Shown here piece after piece: positions 16,967 to 25,374 of a stretch of DNA of 64,000 nucleotides. The stretch covers positions 4,650,001 to 4,714,000 of the forward strand of contig NZ_CP108101.1 of NCBI RefSeq assembly GCF_036195325.1, written 5' to 3'. The notes under the pieces are model-generated. The model was not told the DNA's origin. It ran no database searches and saw nothing but the letters and a program-made list of their open reading frames with translations. The translations under genes were made by a program, and so were the position numbers. Within the stretch, counting starts at the first letter, position 1, and each line of letters opens with the position of its first letter. This DNA is from Streptomyces sp. NBC_00234 (lineage in GTDB: Bacteria; Actinomycetota; Actinomycetes; Streptomycetales; Streptomycetaceae).

Positions 16967-17959
16967 GTGGACTTCTCGTTGTCGGAGGACCAGCGGGCCC
17001 TGCGCTCGGGCATGCGGGAGCTGCTCACCGGCCGGTTCGGCCGCGAGCGGATGCGGGCGGCGGCGGAGAGCGGGGAGGGTGTCGACCGGGGTCTCTGGGC
17101 GGAGCTCGGCGCGGCCGGGTTCTTCGCGCTGCGGCTGCCGGAGGCCGAGGGCGGGGTGGGGCTCGGGCTGCCCGAATCCGTACTGCTGTTCGAGGAGGCG
17201 GGGCGGGTGCTGCTCCCGGGCCCCCTCGTCGCCACGCATCTGGCCGCCGGGGCGGTGAAGGGTGCGGCGGAGGGCCGTGCCGTGGTCACGGTCGCGGACG
17301 GGAACGGGCCGGTGGCGGACCTGGGGGACGCGGACGGGCTGCTGGTGCTCGGGGACGGGGTCCGCCTGAGGGCGGGGGAGCCCTTGCGGGACACCGTGCG
17401 CGCGGCGGTGCCGGTGCGGTCCCTCGATCCGCTCACGCCACTGCACCGGCCGGCCGGGCCCGTCGCCGGTACGGAGCCGCTGCCGTCCCTGTCCCCGCAC
17501 TCCCTGCGCCGCGAGGGCGCCCTGCTCACCGCGGCCGAACAGCTCGGCAGCGCCGCGCGGACCACGGAAATGGCGGTTCAACACGCCCGTGGACGTGAAC
17601 AGTTCGGCGCAGCGATCGGTTCCTTCCAGGCGGTCAAGCACCTCTGCGCCGAGATGCTGGTCCGTGCCGAACTGGCCCGCGCGGCCGTGTACGCGGCGGC
17701 CGTGACCGGGGACCCGGCCGAGGCCGCGGGCGCCAAGCTCCTGGCCGACGAGGCCGCCGTGCGCAATGCCCGGGACTGCCTCCAGGTCCATGGGGGCATG
17801 GGCTTCACCTGGGAGGCAGACGTCCACCTGCATCTGAAGCGGGCCTGGCTGCGCTCCGGAAGGTGGCTGACGGCGGCGGAAGCGGAAGAGGCTCTGGCGG
17901 CCGGTCTGGGCGCTGCGGACCGCGCGGACGGCGGGCCTGACGGCTCCGGGGGCTCATGA
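16967..17959 (+). CDS. acyl-CoA dehydrogenase, small-subunit type
   Basis: 330 residues from GTG 16967, six bases after the previous gene. Shorter than usual (about 380), with a reduced middle beta-domain. It keeps SLSEDQRALRSGMRELL at the N-terminus, the FAD-site stretch ARGREQFGAAIGSFQAVKH and QVHGGMGFTWEADVHLHLKRA, then a short degenerate tail without the catalytic YEGT element. I infer that it is the partner of the preceding large subunit in a heterotetramer, as in FadE28-FadE29-type enzymes. Last gene of the operator-B operon. Confidence 0.88.
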   Translation: MDFSLSEDQRALRSGMRELLTGRFGRERMRAAAESGEGVDRGLWAELGAAGFFALRLPEAEGGVGLGLPESVLLFEEAGRVLLPGPLVATHLAAGAVKGAAEGRAVVTVADGNGPVADLGDADGLLVLGDGVRLRAGEPLRDTVRAAVPVRSLDPLTPLHRPAGPVAGTEPLPSLSPHSLRREGALLTAAEQLGSAARTTEMAVQHARGREQFGAAIGSFQAVKHLCAEMLVRAELARAAVYAAAVTGDPAEAAGAKLLADEAAVRNARDCLQVHGGMGFTWEADVHLHLKRAWLRSGRWLTAAEAEEALAAGLGAADRADGGPDGSGGS

Positions 17960-18398
17960 CCGGGCTCCGGGCCCGGCTGTCACACAGTGCAGCCGGTCTG
18001 CGTCGATACCGGGTTGTGTCCTTTGCGTGATTCGTCACCGGCCGGAGTCGGCGCCCCGCTCGGGTACGCTCCGTTGGATGCGAGTGGTTCTGGAACCGGA
18101 CGATCCGGGTGTTGCCTGTGCGGCGACTCCGGTTCGGGTGCGGTGCCCTGCTCGCGGTCCGAGGAGCTGTGCCGGGCCTGGCCGGGAAGCGATTCCCGCG
18201 GTGCCGGTCCGCTCCTGTTCGACTCCCCGCAATGCGCGTCGCACAGTATGCAGCACGCGTACTCCTTCGCGCTGGAATATGCCCGAAGCGCTTGTTGCGG
18301 TGACTGTACGTCAACCATGCTGTCTCGCAAGGGAATCACGTTCCGTGACCCTGAGGAGGCGCGAGGCGATGTGTCCGCCGGTTCGGATGGTGTGAGCG
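17960..18398. other. 439-bp gene-poor interval
   Basis: No convincing gene on either strand. Frames open through it have poor, Ser/Cys/Arg-rich translations. Near its right end a strong GAGGAGG ribosome site precedes a micro-ORF (18369-18395, MCPPVRMV) in the same frame as the next gene, separated from it by a TGA. Confidence 0.5.
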
Positions 18399-18947
18399 GT
18401 GCAGGTGCTTCAGGTTCAGCTGGAGGTCGGGCCGGATCCCGCGGAAGTGGGACGAGCCCGCAGATGGGCGCGGTCGAGGCTGGTCGGGTCCGGAATAGGA
18501 GACGACGAGCCACTCGCGGAGACGCTCATTCTGCTGATCTCCGAGCTGGTCACCAACGCGGTCGTCCACACCGGCTGTCCGGCTGTCCTGCGGATGCTGT
18601 TCGGCTCGGCCGGAGCGGTCGGGACGGTCAGGGTCGAGGTCGCGGACGCCAGCGGCTGTCCGCCGCAGCCGCGGCACGCCGAGGGTGACGACACCAACGG
18701 GCGCGGCCTGGAGCTGGTGGACGGCCTCGCGGACCGCTGGGGCTGGCAGCCGGAAGGCGCCGGGAAGCAGATCTGGTGCGAGGTCGACAGCGGCGGACCG
18801 CTGACGACCCCGGCGGCGGTGGTTCCGGCGGGGCCCGTGGTGGTCCAGGGAGCGCTGTTCGGCGTTCAGAGGACCGCGACCGGCGCGACGGGAGTGCCGG
18901 TGGCGCCGGTGAACGGCTCGGGCATCGCGCAGAGCAGGAACGCGTAG
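18399..18947 (+). CDS. HATPase_c anti-sigma-type ATP-binding protein
   Basis: 182 residues from GTG 18399. A GHKL ATPase domain of the RsbW-like class that is abundant in Streptomyces. The N box is seen in LLISELVTNAVVHTGCP, the G1 region in VEVADASG, and a G2-like element in DTNGRGLELVDGLADRWGW. Proteins of this class are serine kinases for STAS antagonists or regulatory ATP-binding proteins. The C-terminal 45 residues are non-conserved in look, and the last 82 bp overlap the convergent cyclase gene antisense. The start is the first possible codon after an in-frame TGA. Confidence 0.8.
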   Translation: MQVLQVQLEVGPDPAEVGRARRWARSRLVGSGIGDDEPLAETLILLISELVTNAVVHTGCPAVLRMLFGSAGAVGTVRVEVADASGCPPQPRHAEGDDTNGRGLELVDGLADRWGWQPEGAGKQIWCEVDSGGPLTTPAAVVPAGPVVVQGALFGVQRTATGATGVPVAPVNGSGIAQSRNA

Positions 18948-19792
18948 CGCCGGTCCTCCGCACAGGCTGTGGACAGCGTTTCGAGATTCCAGTTCTGGCC
19001 TTGGAGCATGCCCATCTCGACGAGGTCGAGGGCGTGCACCGGCAGCCACAGATTCTCGATCTCCGGCGGGAAGATCTCGAAGGTCAGGGTGTCGTTGGCG
19101 ACCGCGGCCACGTCCCGCGCGTGGAACCACTCGGGCGTGCGCACCGAGAGGCCGGGTGACGGATAGGCGTACGCGTGCTTGTCGCCCGCCAGATAGACCT
19201 GGATCTGCCCCGTCCGTACGAGGACGATGTCACCGGCCCCGACCCGGACGCCCGCGAACTCCTCCGCCGCGTCCAGGTCCTCGGGTGTCACGGCGTGGTC
19301 GCCCGGCAGCCGGTCGACGCCGTGGGCGCGGGCCACGTCCAGCAGAACCCCGCGCGAGACGAGCGGCGGCGCGGAGGCGATCGAGCTGAACTGCGCGCCG
19401 CCGTGCGCGGTGACCGTGTCGGCCGGCCGGCCGTTGTAGATCTTCCCGCCGTGCGAGGCGTGGGTGAGCGCGTCCCAGTGGGTGGCCGCCTGGAGGCCCA
19501 TGGTCACGGCGTCGTCGCTGGTGGCGACGGTTCCCGGGCCGAAGAGCTCCTGGTTGATCTGGACCATCGTGTGGAGCGGGTTGACCCGCCCCGGGATCAT
19601 TCCGCTCTGCACGCCGTCCTGCTGGAGCGGGAGCGCGAGCGGAATCCGGCGGCCCGTGCGAACGGTGGCCGCGGCCTCCCGTACGACGTCGGCGGTGATC
19701 AGGTTGAGCGTCCCGATCTCGTCGTCGGCGCCCCAGCGGCCCCAGTTGTTGACCCGCTTCGCGATGGCGTGGAACTCGGCCGGCAAGGACAT
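18866..19792 (-). CDS. cyclase-family (KynB-like) metal-dependent hydrolase
   Basis: 308 residues from the ATG at 19792, preceded by AGGAGG. The cyclase family (PF04199, with kynurenine formamidase) uses metal-binding His residues in a motif recognisable here as THWDALTHASHGGKIYNG. The N-terminal WGADDEIGTLNLIT and the C-terminal PEPFTGATGTPVAPVAV are also typical. It probably opens or hydrolyses a cyclic ester, amide or ring intermediate. The start lies 47 bp from operator C, shared with the divergent SDR operon, so it belongs to the regulon. The 3' end overlaps the ATPase gene antisense. Confidence 0.88.
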   Translation of the reverse strand: MSLPAEFHAIAKRVNNWGRWGADDEIGTLNLITADVVREAAATVRTGRRIPLALPLQQDGVQSGMIPGRVNPLHTMVQINQELFGPGTVATSDDAVTMGLQAATHWDALTHASHGGKIYNGRPADTVTAHGGAQFSSIASAPPLVSRGVLLDVARAHGVDRLPGDHAVTPEDLDAAEEFAGVRVGAGDIVLVRTGQIQVYLAGDKHAYAYPSPGLSVRTPEWFHARDVAAVANDTLTFEIFPPEIENLWLPVHALDLVEMGMLQGQNWNLETLSTACAEDRRYAFLLCAMPEPFTGATGTPVAPVAVL

Positions 19793-19839
19793 GGGGGCCT
19801 CCTGGGGCTTGTGCCGGGGCATCGGACTACCCGTAAAAT

Positions 19840-19854
19840 CTAACGGTCCGTCAG
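19840..19854. promoter_or_regulatory. TetR-regulon operator site C
   Basis: CTAACGGTCCGTCAG, 11 of 12 fixed bases. Single site between divergent genes, 22 bp upstream of the SDR start and 47 bp upstream of the cyclase start. An AT-rich -10-like TAAAAT abuts it. Confidence 0.78.
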
Positions 19855-19876
19855 AAACCGCGGGAAGGGGCCGGGC

Positions 19877-20791
19877 ATGGGGAACTTCTTGGCAGGCAAG
19901 GTGGTCGCCGTCACGGGCGCCGGGCGCGGCATCGGGCGGGCGGTCGCACGCGCGGCCGCCGCCGATGGGGCGAGGGTCGTCGTCAACGACTACGGCGTCT
20001 CCGTCGAGGGCGGCGAACCGACCTCGGAGATCGCCGAATCCGTCGTCGAGGAGATCGAGGCGGCGGGCGGGGAGGCCGTCGCGGTCGCCGACGACATCTC
20101 CACGATGGCCGGCGGGCAGCGGATCGTGGACACCGCACTCGCGCGGTACGGGCGCATCGACGGCGTCGTGTGCGTGGCGGGCATCCTGCGGGAACGGATG
20201 CTGTTCAACATGTCCGAGGAGGAGTGGGACCCGGTGGTCGCCACGCACCTCAAGGGCACGTTCACGGTCTTCCGTGCCGCGTCCGCGGTGATGCGGAAGC
20301 AGGAGGGCGGCGGCACGCTGATCGGCTTCACCAGCGGCAACCACCAGGGCAGCGTCGCGCAGGCCAACTACAGCGCGGCGAAGGGCGGGATCATCTCGCT
20401 GGTACGGAGCGCGGCGCTCGGCCTGCACAAGTACGGGGTCACGGCGAACGCGGTCGCCCCGGTCGCACGCACCCGGATGTCCGCCAACGTCCCCATGGAG
20501 CTCAAGGAGATCGGCGAGCCGGAGGACGTGGCCGCGCTCGTCGTCTACCTGCTGAGCGAACGGGCCCGCGCCGAGGGGATCACCGGGCAGGTGTACACCG
20601 TCGCAGGACCGAAGATCGCGGTCTGGGCCCAGCCGAGGGAGCTGCGCGCGGGATACGCGGAGGGGGCGTGGACGCCGGAGCGGATCGCGGACTTCCTGCC
20701 GGGGACGGTGGGGGTGGACCCGATGCCGATGCTGGTGCGCCTGGAGGAGATGGCGGCGGCTGCGGCTGCGGGCGCCCGTCCCAACACCTGA
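19877..20791 (+). CDS. short-chain dehydrogenase/reductase, 3-hydroxyacyl-CoA dehydrogenase-like
   Basis: 304 residues. A classical NAD-binding Rossmann fold with TGAGRGIG at 13-20 and catalytic Ser153, Tyr165 and Lys169 (YSAAK). It resembles the multifunctional-enzyme-2 or Hsd4A-like SDRs that oxidise a 3-hydroxyacyl-CoA, with a C-terminal extension after the dehydrogenase core (from about residue 250). First gene of a three-gene operon with an acyl-CoA dehydrogenase and a zinc alcohol dehydrogenase, under operator C. Confidence 0.9.
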   Translation: MGNFLAGKVVAVTGAGRGIGRAVARAAAADGARVVVNDYGVSVEGGEPTSEIAESVVEEIEAAGGEAVAVADDISTMAGGQRIVDTALARYGRIDGVVCVAGILRERMLFNMSEEEWDPVVATHLKGTFTVFRAASAVMRKQEGGGTLIGFTSGNHQGSVAQANYSAAKGGIISLVRSAALGLHKYGVTANAVAPVARTRMSANVPMELKEIGEPEDVAALVVYLLSERARAEGITGQVYTVAGPKIAVWAQPRELRAGYAEGAWTPERIADFLPGTVGVDPMPMLVRLEEMAAAAAAGARPNT

Positions 20792-20817
20792 CCCGGACGA
20801 CGAGAAGGAGGCGCACC

Positions 20818-21969
20818 GTGGACTTCCGCTTCGGTCCCGAGGACGACGCGTTCCGGGCGCGGGCCCGCTCCTGGCTGGACGCCCACGCCGGAGCCGGCCG
20901 CGCCACCGGCCGGGACTGGGAGCGCGAGCTCGGGCGGGACGGGTGGATCGGGCTCGGCTGGGAGGAGACCGGCGGGCCCGGCTACGGCAACCGGCGGGCC
21001 GGGCTGACCCAGCAGGTCGTCTGGGCCGAGGAGTACGCCCGCGCCGACGCCCCCGCCCGCGTCGGCCACATCGGCGAGAACCTGCTCGCGCCCACGCTGA
21101 TCGCGTACGGCACCGAGGAGCAGCGCCGGCGCTTCCTGCCCCCCGTGGCCCGCGGCGAGGCGCTCTGGTGCCAGGGGTACAGCGAGCCGGGCGCCGGATC
21201 GGACCTGGCCGCGGTCCGGACGGCCGCGGTACGGGACACCCGGCACGGCGGGTACACCGTCACCGGCCAGAAGATCTGGACCTCGCTCGCCCTGGACGCC
21301 GACTGGTGCTTCGTCCTCGCGCGCACGGAGCCCGGTTCGGCCCGCCACCACGGGCTGTCGTTCCTGCTGGTGGAAATGGACCAGCCGGGCCGGGTCGAGG
21401 TGCGGCCGATCCGGCAGATGTCGGGGACCAGCGAGTTCAACGAGGTGTTCTTCGACGGGGCGCGGGCCGTGGAGGCCGTGGGCGGCGAGGGGAACGGCTG
21501 GACGGTCGCGATGGGCCTGCTGGCCCTGGAGCGCGGCGTCTCCACCCTCGTCCAGCAGATCGGTTTCGCCGCCGAGCTGGACCGTGTCCTGCGCGCCGCC
21601 GTCGACGGCGGCGCGGTCACCGACCCGGTCCTGCGCGCCCGCCTTGTCGCCCAGTGGGCCGAACTGAAGACCATGCGCTGGAACGCGCTGCGCACCCTCG
21701 GCGGCACGGGCGGGCCCGGCGCGCCCAGCGTCGCCAAGCTCCTCTGGGGCGGCTGGCACCAGCGGCTCGGCGAACTCGCCGTGGAGATCAGGGGCGCCGC
21801 GGGAGCCGTCGGCCCGCACGCCTGGTCGCCGGATTCGCCGTACGAACTCGACGACGTACAGCGCCTGTTCCTGTTCACCCGGGCCGACACCATCTACGGC
21901 GGCTCGGACGAGATCCAGCGGAACATCATCGCCGAGCGGGTGCTCGGCCTACCGAGGGAGACCGGATGA
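20818..21969 (+). CDS. acyl-CoA dehydrogenase
   Basis: 383 residues from GTG 20818, with GAAGGAGG 6 bases upstream. Motifs include WCQGYSEPGAGSDLAAVR, GQKIWTSLALDADW, MSGTSEFNEVFFDG and TIYGGSDEIQRNIIAERVLGLP. The residue aligned with the medium-chain catalytic Glu is Gly (YGGS), as in the large subunits of steroid-type heteromeric dehydrogenases. No small subunit follows directly; the one at 41736 could serve. The stop overlaps the next ATG (ATGA). Confidence 0.92.
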   Translation: MDFRFGPEDDAFRARARSWLDAHAGAGRATGRDWERELGRDGWIGLGWEETGGPGYGNRRAGLTQQVVWAEEYARADAPARVGHIGENLLAPTLIAYGTEEQRRRFLPPVARGEALWCQGYSEPGAGSDLAAVRTAAVRDTRHGGYTVTGQKIWTSLALDADWCFVLARTEPGSARHHGLSFLLVEMDQPGRVEVRPIRQMSGTSEFNEVFFDGARAVEAVGGEGNGWTVAMGLLALERGVSTLVQQIGFAAELDRVLRAAVDGGAVTDPVLRARLVAQWAELKTMRWNALRTLGGTGGPGAPSVAKLLWGGWHQRLGELAVEIRGAAGAVGPHAWSPDSPYELDDVQRLFLFTRADTIYGGSDEIQRNIIAERVLGLPRETG

Positions 21970-23015
21970 GGGGCGTCGTTTTCGACGGCACACGGACCGA
22001 GGTCGTCGACGATCTGGTGATACGCGATCCGGAACCCGGCGAGGTGCTGGTGGCCGTCGCCGCCGCGGGGCTGTGCCACAGCGACCTCTCGGTGATCGAC
22101 GGGACGATTCCGTTCCCGGTGCCGGTGGTCCTGGGGCACGAGGGCGCGGGAGTGGTGGAGGCGGTCGGCGCGGGAGTCACCCATGTGGGGCCCGGCGATC
22201 ACGTGGCGCTGTCGACCCTGGCCAACTGCGGGGCGTGCGCACAGTGCGACCGGGGCAGGCCCACGATGTGCCGGAAGGCGATCGGTATGCCGGGCCGGCC
22301 GTTCTCCCGTGCGGGGGAGCCGCTGTTCCAGTTCGCCTCCAACTCGGCCTTCGCGGAACGCACGCTGGTCCGCGCCGTCCAGGCGGTGAAGATCCCGGAG
22401 AGCCTGCCGCTGACCTCCGCGGCCCTGATCGGCTGCGGGGTGCTGACCGGGGTCGGGGCCGTGCTCAACCGGGCGAAGGTCGGCCAGGGGGAGACGGTCC
22501 TCGTGATCGGCACCGGCGGGATCGGGCTCAACGTCATCCAGGGCGCCCGGATCGCGGGCGCGGCGACGATCGTCGCCGTCGACACCAACCCGGCGAAGGA
22601 GGCGGTCGCCCGGCAGTTCGGCGCGACGCACTTCCTGACCTCGACGGAGGGCGTGCGCGACGTCCTGCCGACCGGTGCCGACCACGCCTTCGAGTGCGTG
22701 GGCCGGACCGAGCTCATCCGCCAGGCGATCGACCTCCTGGACCGGCACGGCCAGGCGATCCTGCTGGGGGTCCCGGCGGCGTCGGCCGAGGCGTCGTTCC
22801 AGGTCTCGTCCATGTACCTGGACAAGTCGATCCTGGGCTGCCGGTACGGCTCCTCGCGCCCGCAGCGCGACATCGCGCTCTACGCGGACCTGTACCGCGA
22901 AGGTCGGCTGCTGCTCGACGAACTGGTGACGGAGACGTACCCGGTGGAGGACTTCGCCAAGGCGGCGGACGACGCGCACCACGGGCGGGTGGCGCGCGGG
23001 GTGCTGGTGTTCTAG
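21966..23015 (+). CDS. zinc-dependent alcohol dehydrogenase (class III-like)
   Basis: 349 residues, ATGA-coupled to the dehydrogenase before it. A medium-chain dehydrogenase with catalytic zinc ligands in AGLCHSDLS and LGHEGAG, a structural zinc site in NCGACAQCDRGRPTMC, and NAD-binding VLVIGTGGIGLNVIQGA. It oxidises an alcohol or hydroxyacyl intermediate. Its place after the SDR and acyl-CoA dehydrogenase suggests oxidation of a pathway intermediate rather than ethanol metabolism. Last gene of the operator-C operon; 25 bp separate it from a convergent regulator gene. Confidence 0.93.
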   Translation: MRGVVFDGTRTEVVDDLVIRDPEPGEVLVAVAAAGLCHSDLSVIDGTIPFPVPVVLGHEGAGVVEAVGAGVTHVGPGDHVALSTLANCGACAQCDRGRPTMCRKAIGMPGRPFSRAGEPLFQFASNSAFAERTLVRAVQAVKIPESLPLTSAALIGCGVLTGVGAVLNRAKVGQGETVLVIGTGGIGLNVIQGARIAGAATIVAVDTNPAKEAVARQFGATHFLTSTEGVRDVLPTGADHAFECVGRTELIRQAIDLLDRHGQAILLGVPAASAEASFQVSSMYLDKSILGCRYGSSRPQRDIALYADLYREGRLLLDELVTETYPVEDFAKAADDAHHGRVARGVLVF

Positions 23016-23040
23016 GACAGGCCCTGGCGCCTGGGACGAC

Positions 23041-24033
23041 CTAGGGTCTTTCGCCCGCCGTCGAGCGGAACGTCCTGCGGTAGACCGTCGGCGGCACGCC
23101 CAGCGTCGCCTGCAGGTGCTGGCGCAGGGAGGTCGGGGTGCCGAAGCCGGCGTCCCGGGCCACCTGGTCGATGGACAGGTCCGTCGACTCCAGGAGGTGC
23201 CGGGCCCGCTCCACCCGTTGCAGGGTCAGCCACTGGCCGGGGCTGACACCGACCTCCTCGCGGAAGCGGCGGGTGAACGTCCGGACGCTCATGGACTCCT
23301 GCCGGGCCATGTCGCGCAGCTGGATCGGCGTCTCAAGGCGGTCGAGTGCCCACGCGCGGGCGGCCGTCGTGGTCGCGAACTGCGGCTCCGGCACGGGGCG
23401 TTGGATGTACTGCGCCTGTCCGCCGTCCCGGTGGGGAGGGACGACGGTGCGGCGGGCGATCTCGTTGGCCACGGCGGTGCCGTGGTCCCGGCGCACGATG
23501 TGCAGGCAGAGGTCGATCCCGGCGGCGACCCCGGCGGAGGTGAGGACGTCCCCGTCGTCGATGAAGAGAACGTCGGGATCGACCAGGACCCGGGGGAACA
23601 GCTTCTGGAAGTGGTCGGCCGCCGACCAGTGCGTGGTGGCGGGCCTGCCGTCGAGATAGCCCGCGGCGGCGAGGACGTAACCGCCGGTGCAGATGGAGAC
23701 CATCCGGGTGCCGGGCCTGATGTACGCGAACGCGGCGGCGAGTTCCTCGGTGAGCCGGCCCTCCGCGTGGACGGGGCCGAGTTCGTACGAAGCGGGGATG
23801 ATCACCGTGTCGGCGCTCGCGAGGGCTTCCGGGCCGTGCTCGACGGTGATCGTGAAGTCCGCGTCCGTGCGGACGGTGCCGGGAGGGCGGACGGAGCAGG
23901 TCACGACTTCATAGAGTTTCCGGCCGGCGCCGTGCGGTCCGGCGGGCAGGGTCCGGCCGAATATCCTTTGGGGGATGCCGAGTTCGAACGGGAGCAGCCC
24001 GTCGAGGGCCAGGACGACGATCCGGTGCGGCAC
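23041..24033 (-). CDS. GlxA-type AraC family transcriptional regulator (DJ-1/PfpI + HTH)
   Basis: 330 residues. The N-terminal 190 residues are a glutamine-amidotransferase-like sensor domain (IVVLALDGLLPFELGIPQRIFG, MVSICTGGYVLAAAGYLDGR with the nucleophile-elbow Cys). The C-terminal AraC domain carries two helix-turn-helix units (RDMARQESMSVRTFTRRFREE and IDQVARDAGFGTPTSLRQHL). It is divergent from an MFS transporter, with a DasR-like palindrome in the 60-bp gap, and may control that transporter. Confidence 0.93.
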   Translation of the reverse strand: MPHRIVVLALDGLLPFELGIPQRIFGRTLPAGPHGAGRKLYEVVTCSVRPPGTVRTDADFTITVEHGPEALASADTVIIPASYELGPVHAEGRLTEELAAAFAYIRPGTRMVSICTGGYVLAAAGYLDGRPATTHWSAADHFQKLFPRVLVDPDVLFIDDGDVLTSAGVAAGIDLCLHIVRRDHGTAVANEIARRTVVPPHRDGGQAQYIQRPVPEPQFATTTAARAWALDRLETPIQLRDMARQESMSVRTFTRRFREEVGVSPGQWLTLQRVERARHLLESTDLSIDQVARDAGFGTPTSLRQHLQATLGVPPTVYRRTFRSTAGERP

Positions 24034-24056
24034 GGCGGACTCCCTTCGCTACTAGC

Positions 24057-24068
24057 TGGTATAGACCA
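24057..24068. promoter_or_regulatory. DasR/GntR-like operator (dre-like)
   Basis: TGGTATAGACCA differs by one base from the core TGGTCTAGACCA of dre sites bound by the GntR/HutC regulator DasR. It sits in the 60-bp gap between the divergent GlxA-type regulator and the MFS gene, so it could control both. Confidence 0.5.
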
Positions 24069-24093
24069 TAAGCTGATACATGTCACCGCTGTG

Positions 24094-25374
24094 ATGGAGA
24101 AGCCGGCAGACAGCGTCTGCATTCCCGAAGCGATACGTGACCTCGAACCGCCCCCGACCGGGATGAAGGGGGCAGGGCGGACCGGGGAGCTCTGGAACCG
24201 CAACTTCAGGCTCTTCTTCGCGGCCCGCACCGTCGCCCTGTTCGGCGACGGCATGATTCCCGTCGCGCTCACCGCCGGTCTGCTGGGCGCGGGCCGCCCC
24301 GCGTCCTCCGTCGGCTTTGCGCTGGCGGCCTGGATGGGCCCGCTGGCGTTCTTCGTGCTCTTCGGCGGTGTGCTCGCGGACCGCTTCACCCCGCGCCGGA
24401 TGATGATCATCGCCGATGTGTTGCGGCTGTTCGGGGCGGCCGTCCTCGCCGTGACCTTCGCGACGGGCAATCCGCCGCTGTGGGCGGTGTACGCGCTGAG
24501 CTCCGTGGCCGGGGTCGGCGCCGCGCTCTTCCAGCCGGGCGTCGCCTCGACCGTCCCCCGGGTCGCCTCCGACGTGCAGCGCGCGAACGCCGTGCTGAGG
24601 GTCGCGGAGGCGCTGATGACGATGGCGGGCCCGGCCTTCGCGGGAGCGCTCGTCGGGCTGGCGAGTGCCGGGGCGGTCTACGCGGCGAACGCGGCGACGT
24701 TCGCCGTGTCCGGCGCCTGCCTGTTCCTGCTGCGGCTCGCCCCGGCCCCGTCCGACGAGGCGGAGCGCGGCACGTTCGTCGCGGAACTCGTCGACGGATG
24801 GCGGGAGTTCCGGGCCCGTTCGTGGCTCTGGGGAGTGATCGCGATCTGGACGGTGTACGGATTCACGGTCCTCGGTCCGATGCTCCCGCTCACCGCCGTC
24901 CTGGTCACCGAGGGGCACGGCTCGGGGACGTACGGCGTGATGATGGCGGTGAACGGCGCGGGCAGCGTGCTCGGCGGTCTGCTCGCCCTGCGGCTGCGGC
25001 CCCGCCACCCGCTCGCGGCGGGTGCGGTCGCCCTGTCGGGAGTGGCGCTGAACCTGCTGGTGCTGGGATTCGACCTGCCGGTACTCGCGCTCGGGGCCGG
25101 GCAGTTCGTCTCGGGTGCGGTGTTCGCGTTCTGGCTGGTGATGTGGTCGACGACGGTGCAGACCCATGTGCCGCCCGAGGCCCTGAACCGGCTGCACGCC
25201 TACGACGTGGCGGGATCGCTCCTGATGCTCGCGGCGGGCCGCGCGCTGGCCGGGCCGGTCGCCGAGGCGGTGGGGGCGCAGGAGGTGCTGCTGGCGGGCG
25301 CGGTGATCAACATGCTGGCGGTGGCGGTGCTGTTGGGGGCGCGGCCGATCAGACGGCTGGAACGGATCGGATGA
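24094..25374 (+). CDS. MFS transporter (enterobactin-exporter-like group)
   Basis: 426 residues from ATG 24094 (GTG 24091 is equally possible). About 12 membrane helices. It has LWNRNFRLFFAARTVALFGDG, typical of the start of this MFS group, and the loop 2-3 motif GGVLADRFTPRR. Likely a drug or metabolite exporter by proton antiport. It is followed with a 4-bp overlap by a DUF2809-like membrane protein, and preceded by a dre-like site shared with a GlxA-type regulator. Confidence 0.9.
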   Translation: MEKPADSVCIPEAIRDLEPPPTGMKGAGRTGELWNRNFRLFFAARTVALFGDGMIPVALTAGLLGAGRPASSVGFALAAWMGPLAFFVLFGGVLADRFTPRRMMIIADVLRLFGAAVLAVTFATGNPPLWAVYALSSVAGVGAALFQPGVASTVPRVASDVQRANAVLRVAEALMTMAGPAFAGALVGLASAGAVYAANAATFAVSGACLFLLRLAPAPSDEAERGTFVAELVDGWREFRARSWLWGVIAIWTVYGFTVLGPMLPLTAVLVTEGHGSGTYGVMMAVNGAGSVLGGLLALRLRPRHPLAAGAVALSGVALNLLVLGFDLPVLALGAGQFVSGAVFAFWLVMWSTTVQTHVPPEALNRLHAYDVAGSLLMLAAGRALAGPVAEAVGAQEVLLAGAVINMLAVAVLLGARPIRRLERIG

